A DNA stretch of 64,000 bases from Ferrimonas balearica DSM 9799 (GTDB lineage Bacteria; Pseudomonadota; Gammaproteobacteria; Enterobacterales; Shewanellaceae). The stretch is from the NCBI RefSeq assembly GCF_000148645.1, contig NC_014541.1, forward strand, positions 3,309,139 through 3,373,138, written 5' to 3'. Below the pieces are notes generated by a model. The model had not been told where the DNA came from, did no database searches, and saw only the letters and a program-made list of their open reading frames with translations. Positions 60,653 through 64,000 of this stretch are shown here, in pieces (position 1 is the stretch's first letter; each line of letters starts with the position of its first letter). Position numbers and translations under genes: made by a program.

Positions 60653-61906
60653 ATGCACCACTCCCTCATCATCCTGCTGACCATCGTTTTGCTCGGTGGC
60701 TGCGCGACGCCAACCTGGCAGAGCCACCCCGCTCCGGATGAGGCCACCATCAGTCGTGCACTCAATGGCAGCGACCAGCCGGTCGCGATATGGGACCTGC
60801 CGCCGGAAAGCCTGCCGGAGTTCCCGGTCCCGCAGAACGTCCGCCCCTGCTGCGCCTTCGGCAACCTGCAGAAGGTCAAGGTCGGGCCGGTGCCCCTGCC
60901 CCTGTTCCGGCTCGGCAACACCGTGGCGCCGGATAAAGTCGGCCCCCACCGTTTTGATGGCGGCACCTTTACCTACACCTCCTCCGGCATGAGCGGCAAC
61001 AATAACCGCGGCAGCGAGAACAACGGGGTGCTCTACACCGCCCGTGGCGGCTTTATCGATCTGGCCCACGTACGCGACACCGCCGACGACACCGTGGCGC
61101 TGTTCTTCCAGATCTTCCGCCACCTGGGTCAGGACCACACCATCGACCTGCCCAACGAGATTGGCCAACGCTACGTGCGCCTGCACGCCTTTGATGTCAG
61201 CGGCCTCAGCGGCCAGGAGCGTTGGCACCTGGCGGCGGCTCTGGCGGCCCGGCTGGCTTACTTCAAGGCGGAGTCCCACGAGATCGCCCAATGGCACGGC
61301 TACGCCAGCTTCGCCAGTTGGCCGGAGACCGTCTCCGCGTTCTCACCGGAAGACCTCTACTCCAACATGCTGGGCGCCAAGCTGACCCTGGCCCTGATCA
61401 ACGCGCAACTGGTTCTGAACGACCAGCTCTACAACCAGAGCCTGACGGTGTGGCTGGATTCGGCGCTGGCCTGGCTCGGCGAGGTGGACCGCAAAACCAG
61501 TAACGCCCTGTTTGATGTGGTGGATGGCCACTGGTGGGACTCGTCCCGGCCCATCCCGGACAAGTTTATGGTGTTGAAGCGCCACTACCAGATGGGGGAT
61601 CGCCAGTTGCCCTATCTGGTGCCAGAATCCATGGCGTCGGGCCACGAAGCCTGGCCCAGAGTGGCGGCGTTGTACCGCAAACCCAATACCCCGCACACCC
61701 TGCACCTGCGCGCCACCCATCAGGGGCTGGAGCTGGATTCACTGGGGGAGTTGGTGATGAAAGTGAGTGACGATTACGCAGCAAGCTTTAGCGACATACC
61801 GGCGGAGTTGTGGCAGAACGGCTTTACTCACCGTGAGTTTGGCGCCATCGCCTCGTACGCGGCACAGGCGGATGCCAAGCAGCTGGAAGCGCTCTCCACG
61901 CCCTGA
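60653..61906 (+). CDS. DUF4056 lipoprotein
   Basis: A 417-residue envelope lipoprotein. Leader MHHSLIILLTIVLLGGC with lipobox LGGC. The body matches DUF4056: RPCCAFGNLQKVKVGPVPLP in part, HRFDGGTFTYTSSG, NNGVLYTARGGFIDLAHVRDTADDT in part, QWHGYASFASWPETVSAFSPEDLYSNMLG in part. A GGFIDLAHVRD-type sequence and conserved His/Asp hint at a hydrolase fold, but no activity is known. It is monocistronic; its 3' end overlaps the convergent Cys-bearing gene by 79 bp. Confidence 0.88.
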   Translation: MHHSLIILLTIVLLGGCATPTWQSHPAPDEATISRALNGSDQPVAIWDLPPESLPEFPVPQNVRPCCAFGNLQKVKVGPVPLPLFRLGNTVAPDKVGPHRFDGGTFTYTSSGMSGNNNRGSENNGVLYTARGGFIDLAHVRDTADDTVALFFQIFRHLGQDHTIDLPNEIGQRYVRLHAFDVSGLSGQERWHLAAALAARLAYFKAESHEIAQWHGYASFASWPETVSAFSPEDLYSNMLGAKLTLALINAQLVLNDQLYNQSLTVWLDSALAWLGEVDRKTSNALFDVVDGHWWDSSRPIPDKFMVLKRHYQMGDRQLPYLVPESMASGHEAWPRVAALYRKPNTPHTLHLRATHQGLELDSLGELVMKVSDDYAASFSDIPAELWQNGFTHREFGAIASYAAQADAKQLEALSTP

Positions 61907-62193
61907 ACGTCGATAACGGGATGCGGCAGATACAACGACAAGCGATTGTGGCGGGGTTCATCGGTCAATGCCAACGGGGCATCGGTGTGCGCCGCCAACG
62001 CGGTCAGCAGCGTCATCAACTGTTGGCCGTCCGGCACCGACTGGTACTGCCAATGGTGCCAACACCCCGTCTCAGAGCACTGCGGCTCCCCCTGGATCAG
62101 GCCGGGCCAGCTTAGCTGAGCCACCTCGGCTGAGGTCGTTCCCACCCCGCAGCCCAGCAGCACAAAGACCATCGCCTTCAATGGATTACTCAT
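61828..62193 (-). CDS. Small exported protein with cysteines, hypothetical
   Basis: A 121-residue protein of unknown family with a signal peptide (MSNPLKAMVFVLLGCGVGTTSA). The mature part has four cysteines (QCSETGC, SCLASAC) that may form two disulfides, and LPHPVIDVQGVE. It overlaps the convergent DUF4056 gene by 79 bp, which is long for a true gene pair, so the C-terminal part could be mis-called. Coding quality of the rest is fair. Left unnamed. Confidence 0.55.
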   Translation of the reverse strand: MSNPLKAMVFVLLGCGVGTTSAEVAQLSWPGLIQGEPQCSETGCWHHWQYQSVPDGQQLMTLLTALAAHTDAPLALTDEPRHNRLSLYLPHPVIDVQGVESASSCLASACAAYEAMAPNSR

Positions 62194-62264
62194 CCGCAGT
62201 CCCTTCGGTTATGACGAGCCACTAAGTGTAGTCAAACCGTGGTAGCGCCCGAACGCGAAATGAG

Positions 62265-62270
62265 TATAAT
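62265..62270 (+). promoter_or_regulatory. -10 element of the speD promoter
   Basis: Perfect TATAAT at 62265-62270 with no good -35 at 17 bp (GTAGCG). It predicts a start near 62277 and a leader of about 176 nt. Confidence 0.6.
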
Positions 62271-62276
62271 CCCCGC

Positions 62277-62452
62277 CACTGTGCGCGGCCCGGGTCAATT
62301 TTTGCGCCCCGCTTTGCCCTTCTGGCGGAGCGCTCGTACCCGGAATTCGCCAGGAGGGCGGTTGATAAATCCATCAACCAAACTCGTTGGGGGGGAGGTA
62401 AGGCCATACTTACCAAACCATGCTTTTCTGCCTTCAACGGGAGTAAAACATA
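62277..62452 (+). promoter_or_regulatory. Structured 5' leader of speD
   Basis: Three successive hairpins: a 12-bp stem with one G-U pair (62316-62327 with 62348-62359); a 7-bp stem GGTTGAT/ATCAACC (62360-62366 with 62373-62379); and GGTAAG/CTTACC (62397-62402 with 62409-62414). The third lies 33 nt before the ribosome-binding region. Such ordered structure upstream of a polyamine gene suggests a riboswitch or ligand-responsive leader; none of the known classes is recognised. Confidence 0.55.
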
Positions 62453-63382
62453 ATGATGTTCTTCGAGGGCTCCGAAAAAAAAGTCGAAGCGGTGCTCAAA
62501 ACGGGTAACAACTCGCTTCGAGCACTGGGTAAACCTTTCTGGGAAACGATGGTAGCGCAAGCCAATGCCACGATTCTCTCGTCAGTCCATAATGATGACT
62601 GCGACGCCTATCTTCTGTCGGAATCCAGCCTTTTTGTCTGGGATGACCGCTTCCTGATGCTGACCTGCGGTACCACTACCCTGGTTCAGGCCGTCACCGA
62701 ATTCCTCAAGCATTTCAGCCAAAACGAGCTGGCAATGCTGACCTATCAGCGTAAAAACGAGTACCAGTCACACCTGCAGAAAAGCAGTTTTGATGAAGAC
62801 CTGGCCGCGCTGTCCCAGCTGCTTCCCGGTTGCGCCTGGCGCCTGGGCCACCTGGATGGTCACCACAACTACATTTTCCACAGCGATGCCCCTTACCAGC
62901 CGGACGCCAATGACGCCACTGCTGAGCTGCTGATGTACCACATTCAGGGCCCGGCAGCAGAGTACCTGCGCCGCAACGACCAAACCGTTGAAGGGGTGCG
63001 CGAGCTGTTTGACTGGCAGGGTATGCTGCCGGACTTCCAGTTTGACGACTTCCTGTTCGAGCCCTTTGGCTACTCCATGAACGGGATCCGCGGCGACCGT
63101 TACGTCACCGTGCACGTCACGCCGCAGGAAGACAGTTCCTACGTCAGCTTTGAGTCCAATCTGGACCAGGCCGAGCTGCTGCCGGTATTGAACCAGCTGC
63201 TGCGTCGCCTCAATCCACAAAGCTACGACGTCATCAGTTTCAACCTGGATGCTGAGCTGGACCACGATGCCCGTGCCCAGCGCGTGGATCAGGCCTTACA
63301 AGACCTGGCCGTGGGTTACCGCATGCGCTTTGCGCATTACCTGGTGCCGCCGAGCCAACCCTTGGCTGCCATTCAGTTGTAA
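62453..63382 (+). CDS. speD: S-adenosylmethionine decarboxylase proenzyme, eukaryote-type
   Basis: Makes decarboxylated AdoMet for spermidine synthesis. A 309-residue single-chain proenzyme of the eukaryotic class, not the short bacterial type. The self-cleavage site is LLSESSLFVW (Glu57-Ser58; Ser58 becomes the pyruvoyl group) and the catalytic Cys is Cys72 in MLTCGTTTL, with the same 15-residue spacing as human E67/C82. SFDEDLAALSQL, FEPFGYSMNGI and YVTVHVTPQEDSSYVSFES (in part) follow. ATG at 62453 with GGGAG upstream. No spermidine synthase gene is adjacent. A terminator follows at 63389. Confidence 0.95.
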   Translation: MMFFEGSEKKVEAVLKTGNNSLRALGKPFWETMVAQANATILSSVHNDDCDAYLLSESSLFVWDDRFLMLTCGTTTLVQAVTEFLKHFSQNELAMLTYQRKNEYQSHLQKSSFDEDLAALSQLLPGCAWRLGHLDGHHNYIFHSDAPYQPDANDATAELLMYHIQGPAAEYLRRNDQTVEGVRELFDWQGMLPDFQFDDFLFEPFGYSMNGIRGDRYVTVHVTPQEDSSYVSFESNLDQAELLPVLNQLLRRLNPQSYDVISFNLDAELDHDARAQRVDQALQDLAVGYRMRFAHYLVPPSQPLAAIQL

Positions 63383-63388
63383 CTCCCT

Positions 63389-63420
63389 CAGGGCTTGCTT
63401 CGGCAAGCCCTGCTTGGTTT
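63389..63420 (+). terminator. Terminator between speD and the GGDEF gene
   Basis: CAGGGCTTGC / GCAAGCCCTG around TTCG, followed by CTTGGTTT. It separates two convergent genes. Confidence 0.75.
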
Positions 63421-64000
63421 CAGGGCCGATGTGGCCCCATGGTGTCGCAACCGCACCACAGTTCAATGCCGTCCCGGCCTGCGGATTTCACCCGATACAG
63501 CGCCCGGTCCGCCTGCTCCATCATCTCGTTCAGATTCAGCCCCAACGCCACCGGATCCTGCCCCGCCGGAACAAACGCGATGCCGATGCTGACCGTCAGC
63601 CGCTGCGAGATGCCGGAGGCCGATATCGGCAGCTGACCAATGCGCTGGGCCACCACTTCGGCCAGGCGTTCCAGCTCATCCCGCTTCGGCTCAGTGATGG
63701 CCAGCACAAACTCCTCGCCGCCCCAGCGCGACGCCAACTCGCCACCACGGCGGGTCACCGATTCCAGCACCCGGGCCACCTTGGCCAGCACCTCATCGCC
63801 GGTGCCATGACCGAAGTGATCGTTAAACTGCTTAAAGTGGTCGATGTCCACCATCATCAACGCCAGCCCACGCTGGTGCCGACACAGCCGTCGCCACTCC
63901 TCATCCAGAAACTCCTCCATCGCACGGCGGTTGGCCAGCCCGGTTAGAGCATCGGTGCGCGCCAGTTGGCTCAGCTGTTCACGCTGCTGCGCCAGCATCC
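63420..64000 (-). CDS. GGDEF-domain diguanylate cyclase (5' end outside window)
   Basis: The visible part is a GGDEF domain: RTDALTGLANRRAMEEFL at its start, DIDHFKQFNDHFGHGTGDEVL, the active-site RWGGEEFVLAI and a degenerate inhibitory region. It ends IELWCGCDTMGPHRP. The reading frame is still open at base 64000, so the N-terminal sensor part lies outside the window. GGEEF is the active-site form, so it can be an active cyclic di-GMP synthase, opposed by the HD-GYP protein at 34.3 kb in the cellular pool. Convergent with speD. Confidence 0.9.
   Translation of the reverse strand, partial: MLAQQREQLSQLARTDALTGLANRRAMEEFLDEEWRRLCRHQRGLALMMVDIDHFKQFNDHFGHGTGDEVLAKVARVLESVTRRGGELASRWGGEEFVLAITEPKRDELERLAEVVAQRIGQLPISASGISQRLTVSIGIAFVPAGQDPVALGLNLNEMMEQADRALYRVKSAGRDGIELWCGCDTMGPHRP

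Overview
The window is a GC-rich, densely coded stretch of a gammaproteobacterial chromosome. It most resembles the Alteromonadales, in the Ferrimonas/Shewanella area. The reasons are the gene order pilU-pilT / yggS-proC-yggT-yggU-DUF4426-rdgB-hemW, the trmB / mutY-yggX pair, the MipA/OmpV-DUF3019-two-component set, and a eukaryote-type S-adenosylmethionine decarboxylase. The taxon is inferred from family content and synteny, not from a marker-gene search. No integrase, transposase, phage or CRISPR was seen; this is mostly housekeeping chromosome with a few rearranged patches.

Layout. 1-4.4 kb (minus): an mscS-like channel (cut by the window edge), an OmpA-like protein, a SRAP peptidase, DUF924, and the twitching ATPases pilU and pilT. 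4.4-9.1 kb (plus): yggS, proC, yggT, yggU, a DUF4426 gene, rdgB and hemW. 9.2-11.1 kb: a DUF885 lipoprotein. 11.1-11.5 kb: a gene-free stretch carrying a candidate small RNA. 11.5-15.5 kb (minus): LysR, DUF2884, glsB, yggL and trmB. 15.6-17 kb: mutY-yggX. 17-17.7 kb: a GDSL esterase. 17.9-22.5 kb: three identical tRNA-Phe genes, one tRNA-Asn and two decayed tRNA-Phe copies, with a MipA/OmpV-DUF3019-response regulator-kinase block lodged between tRNA-Phe units, then two 71-bp palindromic repeats. 22.5-26.2 kb: YbaK-type deacylase, GST and the three AmmeMemoRadiSam genes. 26.2-29 kb: a cold-shock-type DEAD helicase and a PAP2 phosphatase. 29-35.4 kb: a 1756-residue hybrid sensor kinase overlapping an HD-GYP regulator. 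35.4-38.7 kb: HIT, YaeQ, FKBP isomerase and rhomboid. 38.8-45.9 kb: a lipid-modification operon of six genes facing a LON-domain gene and an ECF sigma/ChrR pair. 46.1-50.9 kb: a BMP-type nucleoside ABC transporter. 51.1-54 kb: a Tat-exported diheme protein and small envelope genes, with a DsbA-like lipoprotein. 54.2-60.3 kb: lipoprotein, MFS pump and LysR, C4-dicarboxylate transporter, two outer-membrane proteins. 60.6-64 kb: DUF4056, a Cys-containing exported protein, speD with a structured leader, and a GGDEF protein cut by the right edge.

How genes work together. The ECF sigma/ChrR pair and the six-gene operon share a matching promoter architecture (TGATCY, 18-nt spacer, TWACGA), which makes a self-contained oxidative/singlet-oxygen membrane-lipid response. 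The Tat diheme gene has an FNR-type box and the nucleoside transporter a CRP-type box, which fits respiratory and carbon control. The tRNA-Phe region records repeated duplication and decay of a promoter-tRNA-terminator unit.

Strongest leads for new biology: (1) the minus-strand small RNA candidate at 11.2-11.4 kb; (2) the three-hairpin leader of speD; (3) the ECF-controlled lipid module with two matching promoters; (4) the AmmeMemoRadiSam trio, conserved but without a settled function; (5) the Tat-exported diheme protein. All function calls rest on reading motifs and family resemblance; no search was run.
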